From positions 1,090,194 to 1,154,193 of the forward strand of contig CAVWFN010000007.1 in NCBI GenBank assembly GCA_963754285.1: a stretch of DNA of 64,000 bases, in the 5' to 3' direction. Within the stretch, counting starts at the first letter, position 1; every line of letters begins with the position of its first letter. Origin of the DNA: RYN-133 sp963754285. Lineage in GTDB: Bacteria; Actinomycetota; Actinomycetes; Mycobacteriales; Jatrophihabitantaceae. Of this stretch, positions 28,103 through 36,402 are shown one piece after another. Made by a program: the position numbers and the translations under genes. The notes beneath the pieces are model-generated. The model ran no database searches. It worked only from the letters and a program-made list of their open reading frames with translations, and had not been told where the DNA came from.

Positions 28103-29638
28103 GTGGCAGCCCGAGGCGACGGACTCCTTAATCACGACATCGACCCCGGCGAGAAGCGCCCCCAGGACGCGTGCGGCGTCTTCGGTGTCTGGGCCGCCGG
28201 CGAACAGGTCGCCAAGCTGACCTACTTCGGCCTCTACGCGCTGCAACATCGCGGCCAGGAAGCCGCCGGCATCGCGGTCAGCGACGGCAGCGCGCTGCTG
28301 GTCTACAAGGACCTCGGCCTGGTCAGCCAGGTCTTCGACGAGGCGACGCTGGCCACCCTGCAGGGTCACCTCGCGATCGGCCACACCCGCTACTCCACGA
28401 CCGGCTCGACCACGTGGGAGAACGCCCAGCCGAGCTTTCGCACGACCCCGGCCGGCACCGGCATAGCGCTCGGACACAACGGCAACCTGGTCAACACCCT
28501 CGAGCTGTTCACCGAAGCCCGCAACGAGGGCGCGATGCGGCAGGACACGCTCACCGCGACGACCGACTCCGACCTGCTGACGGCGTTGCTCGCGGCGCGT
28601 CCGGACGTCAGCGTCGAGCAGGCTGCCATGGAGGTGCTGCCGAAACTGCGCGGCGCCTTCTCGCTCGTGTTCATGGACGAGCACACCCTCTACGCCGCCC
28701 GCGACCCGCAGGGCGTCCGTCCGCTGGTGCTCGGCCGGCTCGAACGCGGCTGGGTGGTCACCTCCGAAACGGCCGCCCTCGACATCGTCGGCGCGAGCTT
28801 CGTGCGTGAGATCGAGCCCGGCGAGCTGGTCGCGATCGACGAGGACGGCCTGCGCAGCCAGCACTTCGCCAACGCGGCGCCCAAGGGCTGCCTGTTCGAG
28901 TACGTCTATCTCGCCCGTCCCGACACCACGATCGCCGGACGCAACGTGCACAAGGCCCGGGTCGAGATCGGACGCCGGCTGGCCAAGGAGCATCCCGCCG
29001 ACGCCGACCTGGTCATCCCCGTGCCCGAGTCGGGCACGCCCGCCGCGATCGGGTACGCCGAGGCGTCCGGCATCCCGTACGGCACCGGCCTGGTCAAGAA
29101 CGCCTACGTCGGACGCACGTTCATCCAGCCGTCGCAGACGATCCGCCAGCTCGGCATCCGGCTGAAGCTGAACCCGCTGCGCGACATCATCCGCGGCAAG
29201 CGCCTGGTCGTCGTCGACGACTCGATCGTGCGCGGCAACACCCAGCGCGCGCTGGTCCGCATGCTGCGCGAGGCCGGCGCGGTAGAGGTGCACGTGCGCA
29301 TCTCGTCGCCGCCGGTGAAGTGGCCGTGCTTCTACGGCATGGACTTCGGCACGAACGCCGAGCTGATCGCGAACAGCCTCGACACCGAGGGCATCCGTGC
29401 CTCGATCGGGGCAGACTCGCTCGGCTACATCTCGCTGGACGGGACGGTTGCTGCGAGCGACCAGCCCTACAACCGGCTGTGCTGCGCGTGCTTCGACGGC
29501 CGCTACCCGATCGAGCTGCCCGAGATCGTCGGCGGCAAGCACGTGCTCGAGGGAATCGGGCGCGGCGTCGACGCCGGCGCCCGCGAATCCGAACACGCTG
29601 CCGGCTACAGCGCCGAGGATGCGCTCACTCGCCCGTGA
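28103..29638 (+). CDS. purF: amidophosphoribosyltransferase
   Basis: PurF makes phosphoribosylamine from PRPP and glutamine, the committed purine step. The N-terminal nucleophile glutaminase starts at Cys24 (QDACGVFG) after a short propeptide, which is normally removed. The phosphoribosyltransferase half carries the PRPP loop VVVDDSIVRGNT. A C-terminal CCACFDGRYP includes Cys residues that in Bacillus-type PurF bind a [4Fe-4S] cluster, so this is the iron-sulfur type. GTG 28103 (valine-alanine-alanine-arginine) gives the usual propeptide length; an upstream GTG at 28034 would add 23 unlikely residues. The corrected length is 511. Confidence 0.94.
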   Translation: MAARGDGLLNHDIDPGEKRPQDACGVFGVWAAGEQVAKLTYFGLYALQHRGQEAAGIAVSDGSALLVYKDLGLVSQVFDEATLATLQGHLAIGHTRYSTTGSTTWENAQPSFRTTPAGTGIALGHNGNLVNTLELFTEARNEGAMRQDTLTATTDSDLLTALLAARPDVSVEQAAMEVLPKLRGAFSLVFMDEHTLYAARDPQGVRPLVLGRLERGWVVTSETAALDIVGASFVREIEPGELVAIDEDGLRSQHFANAAPKGCLFEYVYLARPDTTIAGRNVHKARVEIGRRLAKEHPADADLVIPVPESGTPAAIGYAEASGIPYGTGLVKNAYVGRTFIQPSQTIRQLGIRLKLNPLRDIIRGKRLVVVDDSIVRGNTQRALVRMLREAGAVEVHVRISSPPVKWPCFYGMDFGTNAELIANSLDTEGIRASIGADSLGYISLDGTVAASDQPYNRLCCACFDGRYPIELPEIVGGKHVLEGIGRGVDAGARESEHAAGYSAEDALTRP

Positions 29639-30762
29639 GCGATCCCGACGCGACCGCCGGCGCCAGCTACGCGGCCGCCGGCGTCGACATTGCCGCCGGC
29701 GAGCACGCCGTCGAGCTGATGAAGGACGCGGTCAAGCGCACGACCCGTCCCGAGGTGCTGGGCGGTCTCGGCGGATTCGCCGGACTGTTCTCCCTCGACC
29801 TGTCGCGCTACCCGCAGCCGATCCTGGCCAGCTCGACCGACGGCGTCGGCACGAAGATAGCGATCGCCCAGGCGCTCGACCGGCACGACACGATCGGCAT
29901 CGACCTCGTGGCGATGGTCGTCGACGACCTGGTCGTGGTCGGTGCCGAGCCGCTGTTCCTGTCCGACTACATCGCGACGGGCAAGGTCGTCCCGGACAAG
30001 ATCGCGGCGATCGTGTCCGGGATCGCCGAGGGCTGCGTGCGCGCCGGCTGCGCCCTGGTCGGTGGCGAGACCGCGGAACATCCCGGCCTGATGCGTCCGG
30101 ACGAATACGACGTGTCCGGAACGGGCGTCGGTGTCGTCAACGCGGACGCGGTGCTCGGACCGGAACGGGTGCGCCCCGGTGATGCGCTGGTTGCGCTGGG
30201 TTCGTCCGGATTGCACTCGAACGGCTACTCGCTCGTACGGCACGTCCTGTTCGAGCGCGGCGGGCTGGGCCTGGACGCGACCCCCGCAGACCTGGGCGGA
30301 CGAAGCCTGGGCGACGAACTGCTCGAACCGACCCGCATCTACGCCCAGGACTGCCTCGCGCTCGCGGCCGACGCCGGCGCGCACGCCTTCGCCCACGTGA
30401 CGGGCGGCGGGCTTGCCGGCAACCTGGCGCGCGTGATTCCGGCCGGCCTGCACGCGGTCGTCGATCGCGCGACCTGGACACCCGGTCCGATCTTCGCCCT
30501 GATCGCCCGCACCGGGCAGGTCGGCCTCGAGCAGATGGAGCTGACGTTCAACCTCGGCGTCGGAATGGTCGCGGTCGTCCCCGCCGAACGGCTCGACGAC
30601 GCCCTCGCGGTCGCGGCCGCCCGCGGAGTGCAGGCGTGGCCGGTTGGTCACCTCAACGAGGGTTCGCTTTACGTGGAACCAACCTCACTTGATCGTCCCG
30701 GACAGGTCGAAATGGCAGGCAGTTACTCCGACATCCCAGGCTTTCCGGGCGAACGGCCCTGA
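29635..30762 (+). CDS. purM: phosphoribosylformylglycinamidine cyclo-ligase (AIR synthetase)
   Basis: PurM closes the imidazole ring of FGAM to give AIR. The 375-residue protein contains the glycine-rich SSTDGVGTKIAIA loop, the VGGETAEHPGLM segment and the dimer-interface LVALGSSGLHSNGYSLVR, all standard. GTG 29635 overlaps the purF stop as GTGA, so the two are translationally coupled. The last 40 residues (after GSLYVEP) extend beyond the usual end and look unstructured. Confidence 0.95.
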   Translation: MSDPDATAGASYAAAGVDIAAGEHAVELMKDAVKRTTRPEVLGGLGGFAGLFSLDLSRYPQPILASSTDGVGTKIAIAQALDRHDTIGIDLVAMVVDDLVVVGAEPLFLSDYIATGKVVPDKIAAIVSGIAEGCVRAGCALVGGETAEHPGLMRPDEYDVSGTGVGVVNADAVLGPERVRPGDALVALGSSGLHSNGYSLVRHVLFERGGLGLDATPADLGGRSLGDELLEPTRIYAQDCLALAADAGAHAFAHVTGGGLAGNLARVIPAGLHAVVDRATWTPGPIFALIARTGQVGLEQMELTFNLGVGMVAVVPAERLDDALAVAAARGVQAWPVGHLNEGSLYVEPTSLDRPGQVEMAGSYSDIPGFPGERP

Positions 30763-30961
30763 TTTTACCGACCTGCCGCGCCAGGAGGCTGGCAAGGCGG
30801 CTGGCACGGATTAGCCGGGTCAAAGATGGCTGTGATCATGGTTGGTTGCAGCCGCAACAGCGCTGAGAAGCAGCCGCTTCAACGCTCAACAAATGCGAGC
30901 GACAAACTCAACCGCGGATCAAGGACGCCAACCGGCGACACCGCGAGCGACCGGGGCGCGA

Positions 30962-31147
30962 TCAAGTTCCGGAGCGCGCCCAATTGCCGCTGTCGTCCTC
31001 TTCGTCGTCGTCGTCTTCGGCGGCATCCGAAGGCTCGGGATATCCCGACAACTCACGCTGAAGTGCGTCGAGGTCGGTGAAATGGGAGTTGTACTTCAGC
31101 TCCCGAGCGACTTTTTGCTGCTTCGCCTTGGCACGGCCGCGCCCCAT
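30962..31147 (-). CDS. DUF3073 family small protein
   Basis: The 61-residue protein begins MGRGRAKAKQQKVAREL and continues with YNSHFTDLDALQRELSG, the near-invariant DUF3073 sequence found across Actinomycetota. An acidic tail follows (AAEDDDDEEDDSG). Function is unknown; the basic start and acidic end suggest a nucleic-acid or ribosome-associated role, which is inference. It is commonly located beside purM or bldC in actinobacteria, as it is here. Confidence 0.93.
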   Translation of the reverse strand: MGRGRAKAKQQKVARELKYNSHFTDLDALQRELSGYPEPSDAAEDDDDEEDDSGNWARSGT

Positions 31148-31542
31148 GGCTCGACCCCCTCGCTTACCCGGTCATCCGGCGGGCGGCTCGTCGCACGAGG
31201 CGCGTGGCGGCCCGTCCGGGGAAATTGGCATCCTCGTGGGATCAAGACTACCGCGCGGGAATCCCTAGCCGCACGCAGGACGACCCTCCGTGTCGTGATG
31301 TCCACCCTGGGCGTTTAAGTCCATTTTCGGCCGCCGGACGATTCGGACACCGGCTGACGCGTGGCACACAGTGGACACCTGACGTTCTGCGCGTGGGCAG
31401 ACACACGTGTGCGTATGCATACTTGCCACGTACCGCGGTACAGGACCCGCGATACGCACCATCGAGGCCCTAGCCCACCGGCCCCCGCCGAAGCAGGAAC
31501 TTCGTTGGGCACGACTATCCAGCACCCCAGAAAGGGGCCCCG
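31148..31542. promoter_or_regulatory. 395-bp divergent region with three perfect palindromes upstream of bldC
   Basis: The gap between DUF3073 and bldC carries no plausible gene. It holds, in order, CACACGTGTG (31402-31411), GTATGCATAC (31413-31422) and GTACCGCGGTAC (31430-31441), each perfectly palindromic and packed within 40 bp, about 100 bp upstream of the bldC start. They are candidates for regulator binding at a developmental-type promoter. AGAAAGGGG at 31530-31538 is the bldC ribosome-binding site. Confidence 0.5.
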
Positions 31543-31755
31543 ATGACGACACCGCGTCACCGTCCCGAGTCCGAGCCGCTGCTCACGCCGTCGGAGGTTG
31601 CGACGCTGTTCCGCGTCGACCCGAAGACGGTCACCCGTTGGGCAAAGGCCGGCAAGCTCACCTCGATCCGCACGCTCGGCGGTCACCGCCGCTACCGCGA
31701 GTCCGAGGTTCGCTCGCTGCTCGAAGGCAACACCCACGCCACGATCGACGCTTAA
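31543..31755 (+). CDS. bldC: BldC-type MerR-like DNA-binding protein
   Basis: The 70-residue protein is a single MerR-type winged helix-turn-helix without an effector domain (LLTPSEVATLFRVDPKTVTRWAKAGKL then SIRTLGGHRRYRESEVRSLL). This is the BldC signature. In Streptomyces BldC holds back development by binding head-to-tail on direct repeats; in other actinobacteria the role is less known. The presence of bldC does not imply sporulation. It has a strong AAAGGGG site and is followed by an intrinsic terminator. Confidence 0.95.
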   Translation: MTTPRHRPESEPLLTPSEVATLFRVDPKTVTRWAKAGKLTSIRTLGGHRRYRESEVRSLLEGNTHATIDA

Positions 31756-31788
31756 GTACTTGGCCGAGCGCCGACCAGGCAACCGCAG

Positions 31789-31820
31789 AAACGCCGCACC
31801 GCCATCGGGTGCGGCGTTTT
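31789..31820 (+). terminator. intrinsic terminator of bldC
   Basis: AAACGCCGCACC (31789-31800) pairs perfectly with GGTGCGGCGTTT (31808-31819), leaving a 7-nt loop and ending in TTTT. It lies 34 bp after the bldC stop. This is the clearest rho-independent terminator in the window. Confidence 0.85.
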
Positions 31821-31865
31821 CTGCTGTCTGAAGGAACTTTTCTGTCTACCTGACCGCACGGCTCC

Positions 31866-31871
31866 TACGCT
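31866..31871 (+). promoter_or_regulatory. -10 hexamer of a leaderless acyl-CoA synthetase transcript
   Basis: TACGCT is followed by exactly 6 nt and ATG 31878, with no ribosome-binding site. The spacing equals that before purQ, the MFS gene at 11582 and the HAD gene at 39467. Confidence 0.5.
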
Positions 31872-31877
31872 GTGTCC

Positions 31878-33521
31878 ATGGTCAACTCTGCTTCCTACGC
31901 GTCCGGGACGTCGGACAAGCCGTTGCTCGGCGAGACGATCGACGCCAACCTGCGTCGCGCCGTCGCGTCCCACCCGGATCGCGAAGCCGTCGTCGACGTC
32001 GCGACCGGCCAACGGTTGACCTACTCCGAACTCGACGCCGCCGTCGAGCAGGTTGCCCGCGGCCTGCTCGCGCGGGGCGTGCAGCGCGGCGATCGCGTCG
32101 GGATCTGGGCGCCCAACTGCATCCCGTGGTTCCTCGTCCAGTACGCCACGGCGCGTATCGGCGCGATCCTGGTCAACATCAATCCCGCCTACCGCACGCA
32201 CGAGCTCGAGTACGTGCTCGGGCAGGCGGGCATCGCGACCCTCGTGTCGGCCGTCTCGTTCAAGACCAGCGAGTACCGCCAGATGATCGAAGAGGTGCGC
32301 GGCAACCTCAGCGATCTGAAGGACGTCGTCTACATCGCCGACCCGTCCTGGGACGAGTTGCTCGCCGCCGGATCGTCGATCACCGCCGAGCAGGTGCGTG
32401 AGCGCTCCGACGCGCTGTCCTTCGACGACCCGATCAACATCCAGTACACGTCCGGGACGACCGGGTTCCCGAAGGGCGCGACCCTCTCGCACCACAACAT
32501 CCTCAACAACGGCTACTTCGTCGGCGAGGGGATGGCCTACACCGAGCAGGACCGGATCTGCGTCCCGGTGCCCTTCTACCACTGCTTCGGCATGGTCATG
32601 GGCAATCTCGCCTCGACCTCGCACGGTGCGTGCGTGGTGATCCCGGCGCCAGGCTTCGACCCCGCGGCCACGCTGCGCGCCGTCCAACAAGAGAAGTGCA
32701 CGTCGCTCTACGGCGTCCCGACGATGTTCATCGCCGAACTCGCGCTGGCCGACTTCGGCGCGTACGACCTGTCCTCGCTGCGCACCGGATGCATGGCCGG
32801 CTCGCCGTGCCCGGTCGAGGTGATGAAGCGGGTCATCACCGAGATGAACATGGACGAGGTGACGATCGCCTACGGCATGACCGAGACGTCACCGGTGTCG
32901 ACGCAGACCCGCAAGGACGACTCGCTCGATCGCCGCACCGGCTCGGTCGGACGGGTGCATCCCCACGTCGAGGTCATGGTCGTCGACCCGGACACGAATC
33001 TGCCCGTGCCGTTCGGCGAGCCGGGCGAACTCTGCACGCGGGCGTACTCGGTGATGATCGGCTACTGGAACGAGCCGGAGAAGACAGCCGACGTGCTGCA
33101 GAGCGGGTGGATGCACACCGGTGACCTGGCCACGATGGACAGCGAGGGCTACGTCAACATCGTCGGCCGGATCAAGGACATGGTGATCCGCGGTGGCGAG
33201 AACGTGTACCCGCGCGAGATCGAGGAGTTTCTCTACACGCACCCGGACATCGTCGACGCGCAGGTCATCGGCGTCCCGGACGAGAAGTACGGCGAGGAAC
33301 TGATGGCGTGGGTGCGTCTGAAGGACGGCGCGTCCCTGTCCGCCGAGCAGCTACGCGAGTTCGCGTCCGGCAAGCTCGCGCACTACAAGATCCCGCGCTA
33401 CGTCCACGTGGTCGACGAGTTCCCGATGACCATCACGGGCAAGATCCGCAAGGTCGAGATGCGCAAGGACGCCGTCGAGATCCTCGGCCTGCAGGACGTC
33501 GCGAAGGCCAAACACGCCTGA
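31878..33521 (+). CDS. acyl-CoA synthetase (AMP-binding, FadD-like)
   Basis: A 547-residue ANL-family enzyme that activates a carboxylic acid to its CoA ester. The P-loop YTSGTTGFPKG, the adenylate motif YGMTETSP, the hinge DMVIRGGENVYPREIE and the C-terminal catalytic Lys in MTITGKIRK are all present, so the full catalytic cycle is possible. The sequence around FYHCFGMVMGN is typical of medium- or long-chain fatty acyl-CoA synthetases. Chain length cannot be set. ATG 31878 is taken rather than GTG 31872 because of the leaderless promoter spacing. It is transcribed alone. Confidence 0.9.
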   Translation: MVNSASYASGTSDKPLLGETIDANLRRAVASHPDREAVVDVATGQRLTYSELDAAVEQVARGLLARGVQRGDRVGIWAPNCIPWFLVQYATARIGAILVNINPAYRTHELEYVLGQAGIATLVSAVSFKTSEYRQMIEEVRGNLSDLKDVVYIADPSWDELLAAGSSITAEQVRERSDALSFDDPINIQYTSGTTGFPKGATLSHHNILNNGYFVGEGMAYTEQDRICVPVPFYHCFGMVMGNLASTSHGACVVIPAPGFDPAATLRAVQQEKCTSLYGVPTMFIAELALADFGAYDLSSLRTGCMAGSPCPVEVMKRVITEMNMDEVTIAYGMTETSPVSTQTRKDDSLDRRTGSVGRVHPHVEVMVVDPDTNLPVPFGEPGELCTRAYSVMIGYWNEPEKTADVLQSGWMHTGDLATMDSEGYVNIVGRIKDMVIRGGENVYPREIEEFLYTHPDIVDAQVIGVPDEKYGEELMAWVRLKDGASLSAEQLREFASGKLAHYKIPRYVHVVDEFPMTITGKIRKVEMRKDAVEILGLQDVAKAKHA

Positions 33522-33564
33522 TTCGATCTGTGGCTGCCGACCGCCCTGGGGCCGCGTGGCGGCG

Positions 33565-33907
33565 ACTTTGCACCCGGCATCGTCGCTGGATCGGCTGATA
33601 TCGCCGCCGCTGGCGACATTGCCGGGTGCAAAGTCGGTACCGGGCGACGTTGCCGGGTGCAAAGTCGGTACCGGGCGACGTTGCCGGGTGCAAAGTCGGT
33701 GCCGGACGCCAGCGCCGCCGACCACAGGCCGTGTGGGGGAACTTTGCACTCGGCATCGTCGCTGGATCGGCTGATATCGCCGCCGCTGGCGACATTGCCG
33801 GGTGCAAAGTCGGTGCCGGGCGACATTGCCGGGTGCAAAGTCGGTGCCGGACGACGTTGCCGGGTGCAAAGTCGGTGCCGGACGACATTGCCGGGTGCAA
33901 AGTCGCC
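33565..33907. repeat. composite repeat block: seven 31-bp periodic copies in two arrays
   Basis: The motif TGCCGGGTGCAAAGTCG occurs at 33620, 33651, 33682, 33796, 33827, 33858 and 33889. Copies within each array are spaced by exactly 31 bp. Each array is preceded by the same 50-bp segment that starts with the inverted arm ACTTTGCAC[C/T]CGGCA; the whole 74-bp unit at 33565-33638 returns with one change at 33741-33814, 176 bp later. There are no unique spacers, so it is not a CRISPR array. It fills the gap between convergent genes and could fold into large hairpins. Confidence 0.9.
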
Positions 33908-33941
33908 CCGCCCGGCGACCGTGGCCGGCGATCCGGCCGGA

Positions 33942-35765
33942 TCAGGACAGGTGGTGGACTTCCTGCAGGCCGTACACCGGGGTGTCGATGCCTTCGAGGC
34001 GGGCTTTGAGCTGCAGGGCCAGGAAGGTCGAGTAGTGGCGTGACTGGTGCAGGTTTCCGCCGTGCATCCAGAGTGCGGGCACTTGCGTCGGCTTCCACAT
34101 GTTGCGCTGCTCGCCCTCCCACGGGCCGGGATCCTTCGTGGTGTCCGACCCGAGGCCCCACACCTTGCCCACGCGGTCGGCGGCTTCCTGCGAGATGAGA
34201 TCGGCCACCCAGCCGTTCATCGAGTTGTAGCCGGTGGCGTAGACGACCAGGTCGGCCTCGAGCTCGGTGCCGTCCTCGAGCACGACCGAGTGTTCGGTGA
34301 GGTGATCGACCTGCCCCTTGGCGAGCTTGACCTCGCCGTCGGCAACGAGATCGGCCGCACCCACGTCGATGTAGTAGCCCGACCCGCGACGCAGGTATTT
34401 CATGAACAGCCCCGAGCCGTCGTCGCCCCAGTCGTGGTCGAAGCCGGACTTCTCCAGCCGGCGGTAGAAGTCGGCGTCGCGCTCGGCCATCGCCTCGTAC
34501 GCCGGGATCTGGAACGTGTGCAGGATGCGATAGGGGATCGACGCGAAGATCAGGTCGGCCTTCTCGGTCGTGACACCGGCCGCCACCGCTTCTTCGGAAT
34601 ACAGCGCGCCGAGCCCGATCTCCATCAGCGAGTCCGACCGCACGATGTGCGTGGACGAGCGCTGCACCATCGTCACGTCCGCGCCGTTCTCCCACAGTGC
34701 GCCGCAGATGTCGAACGCCGAGTTGTTCGAGCCGACGACGACGCACTTCTTGCCGCGGTACGCGTCCGGGCCGGGGTGCGCGGACGAGTGGTGCTGGTCG
34801 CCCTGGAATTTGTCCATGCCTTCGAACGCGGGCATGCGGGGCTTGCCCGACATTCCCGTTGCGAGCACGAGCTGTTTCGGACGCAACACGACCGGCTTGC
34901 CCTCACGCTCGACCGTGACCGTCCACTCGCCGGTCTCGTCGTTGTAGGTCGCCGACTTCGCCTCGGTGTTGGACCAGTAGTTCAGCTCCATGACCCGGGT
35001 GTAGGACTCGAGCCAATCGGCAATCTTGTCCTTGGGCGAGAACACCGGCCAGTTGTCAGGGAACTTGATGTAAGGCAGGTGGTCGTACCAGACCGGGTCG
35101 TGCAGGCACAGCGACTTGTAGCGGTTGCGCCACTGATCGCCCGGACGTGGGTGCTTGTCAACGATGATCGTCGGGACATTGAGCTGGCGCAGCCGCGCAC
35201 CGAGCGCGATCCCGCCCTGACCGCCACCGACGATCACGACGTAGGGCTGGGTTTCGTAGCCGAGCTCGGCCGCCTCGCGCGCCCGCCGGTCCTTCCAGGT
35301 CTCGCGCTCGCGGTTCGCGCCGTGCTCGGCGCCGCGCGGTCGTCGGGTGCGGGCCGGCTCCTCGAAGCCCTTGAGCTCGTACAGGGTCGTCAATAGCGTG
35401 AAGGCCGTCCCGTTCTGCAGTCGCAGATGCCCGCGTCCGCGACCGACCGCGGTCTCGAAGTCGAGCCACGCCTCGGTGATGCCGTCGGCTTCGGCCGGCT
35501 CCTCGCCGTCCTGCACCGCCCAGCCGGACGGCTGCACGGTCGCCAGCGTTGCGTCGAGCATCGCCCGGATCTCGTCGCGTCCCTCGAGCGTCTTGAGGTT
35601 CCAGGTGAAGGCGATCAGGTCGCGCCAGAACGACTGTTCCCCGAACAGGTCTGCCGCGGCCGCGGTGTCGCCGGCGCTCAATGCTCGATCGAAGTCGGCG
35701 AGCCAGCCCTCGACGACGGTGCGGGGTGTGGTTTCGGTCGCTGAAATTTCCGGCGCAGCGCTCAT
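33942..35765 (-). CDS. flavin-containing monooxygenase with N-terminal NTF2/SnoaL-like domain
   Basis: This 607-residue protein combines an NTF2-like domain (about 15-135, WLADFDRALSAGDTAAAADLF, SFWRDLIAFTWN) with an FAD/NADPH monooxygenase. The FAD dinucleotide site is GGGQGG at 180-185, the NADPH site is VVVGSNNSAFD near 360, and LVVYATGYNSMNGW is the FMO/Baeyer-Villiger closing motif. Substrate is unknown; such fusions occur in actinobacterial degradative loci. ATG 35765 is chosen; upstream sequence is not protein-like. It is divergent from a MarR gene and shares its operator region. Confidence 0.88.
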   Translation of the reverse strand: MSAAPEISATETTPRTVVEGWLADFDRALSAGDTAAAADLFGEQSFWRDLIAFTWNLKTLEGRDEIRAMLDATLATVQPSGWAVQDGEEPAEADGITEAWLDFETAVGRGRGHLRLQNGTAFTLLTTLYELKGFEEPARTRRPRGAEHGANRERETWKDRRAREAAELGYETQPYVVIVGGGQGGIALGARLRQLNVPTIIVDKHPRPGDQWRNRYKSLCLHDPVWYDHLPYIKFPDNWPVFSPKDKIADWLESYTRVMELNYWSNTEAKSATYNDETGEWTVTVEREGKPVVLRPKQLVLATGMSGKPRMPAFEGMDKFQGDQHHSSAHPGPDAYRGKKCVVVGSNNSAFDICGALWENGADVTMVQRSSTHIVRSDSLMEIGLGALYSEEAVAAGVTTEKADLIFASIPYRILHTFQIPAYEAMAERDADFYRRLEKSGFDHDWGDDGSGLFMKYLRRGSGYYIDVGAADLVADGEVKLAKGQVDHLTEHSVVLEDGTELEADLVVYATGYNSMNGWVADLISQEAADRVGKVWGLGSDTTKDPGPWEGEQRNMWKPTQVPALWMHGGNLHQSRHYSTFLALQLKARLEGIDTPVYGLQEVHHLS

Positions 35766-35852
35766 GTGCTGACCCTGCACCCATCGCGGGCGGAAGTGAA
35801 CCCTGACAACGAAGGGATGCGGAATTTGCGTTTCCGGTCGCCTGGGAGTAGA

Positions 35853-35890
35853 TAGTTGTAGAAAGCAACTAGTTGTATGCAGCAAGCAAC
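35853..35890. promoter_or_regulatory. TAGTTG/CAACTA inverted repeats, probable MarR operator
   Basis: TAGTTG (35853-35858) and CAACTA (35866-35871) form a perfect inverted pair; a second TAGTTG begins at 35870 and a CAAC ends at 35890. The site lies 8-46 bp before the MarR start and also upstream of the monooxygenase, so the MarR protein may control both units. Confidence 0.6.
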
Positions 35891-35898
35891 GGAGCGTC

Positions 35899-36402
35899 AT
35901 GGAAGCAGTTGCCGCCACCAGCGCGTCACCGACGATCGAGGTCGCCGACACCTTCGTCGAACTCATGCGCTCGTTCCAGCGCGTCAAGACCCGCTATCTC
36001 GCGATGGCCCAGCACGACGTCGAGTGGTCGGCTCAAGTGATCTTGCGGCAGATCGCGAACAACGGCCCGATGCGGGCCAGCGCGGTCGCCGACTGCCTGC
36101 ACTCCGACCCGTCCACGGTCAGCCGGCAGGTCTCGACGATGGTCAAGGAGGGTCTGCTCGAGCGCCGGGCCGACCCGGAGGACGGGCGCGCGAGCATCCT
36201 CGCCCTCACCGCGAAGGCGGACGCTGTCATCGCCGAGCATGAACATCTTCGGCGCAGCCACTTCGCTGAAATGTTGTCAAACTGGACAGAGCGCGACCTG
36301 ACGCGCTTCGCCACGATGCTTCGTCGCTTCACCGACGACTTCGAGAAGTCCAGCAGGAAGTTCGTCACCGTGCCCGAAGGCGCGGCGGAAGGGAAGAACT
36401 AA
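35899..36402 (+). CDS. MarR-family regulator of the adjacent exporter
   Basis: A 167-residue MarR repressor. The winged helix spans about residues 55-110, with the recognition helix LHSDPSTVSRQVSTMVKEG and the wing DPEDGRASILALTAKAD containing the conserved Asp and Arg. The stop TAA is directly followed by the ATG of an MFS exporter, so the two form an operon, a common design for self-controlled drug efflux. The promoter carries TAGTTG/CAACTA repeats. The ligand is probably an exported compound, by analogy only. Confidence 0.9.
   Translation: MEAVAATSASPTIEVADTFVELMRSFQRVKTRYLAMAQHDVEWSAQVILRQIANNGPMRASAVADCLHSDPSTVSRQVSTMVKEGLLERRADPEDGRASILALTAKADAVIAEHEHLRRSHFAEMLSNWTERDLTRFATMLRRFTDDFEKSSRKFVTVPEGAAEGKN

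Noticed and set aside
33620..33907. CRISPR-like direct repeats
   Set aside because: The copies are spaced by 31 bp with near-identical sequence between them; there are no unique spacers and no cas genes.
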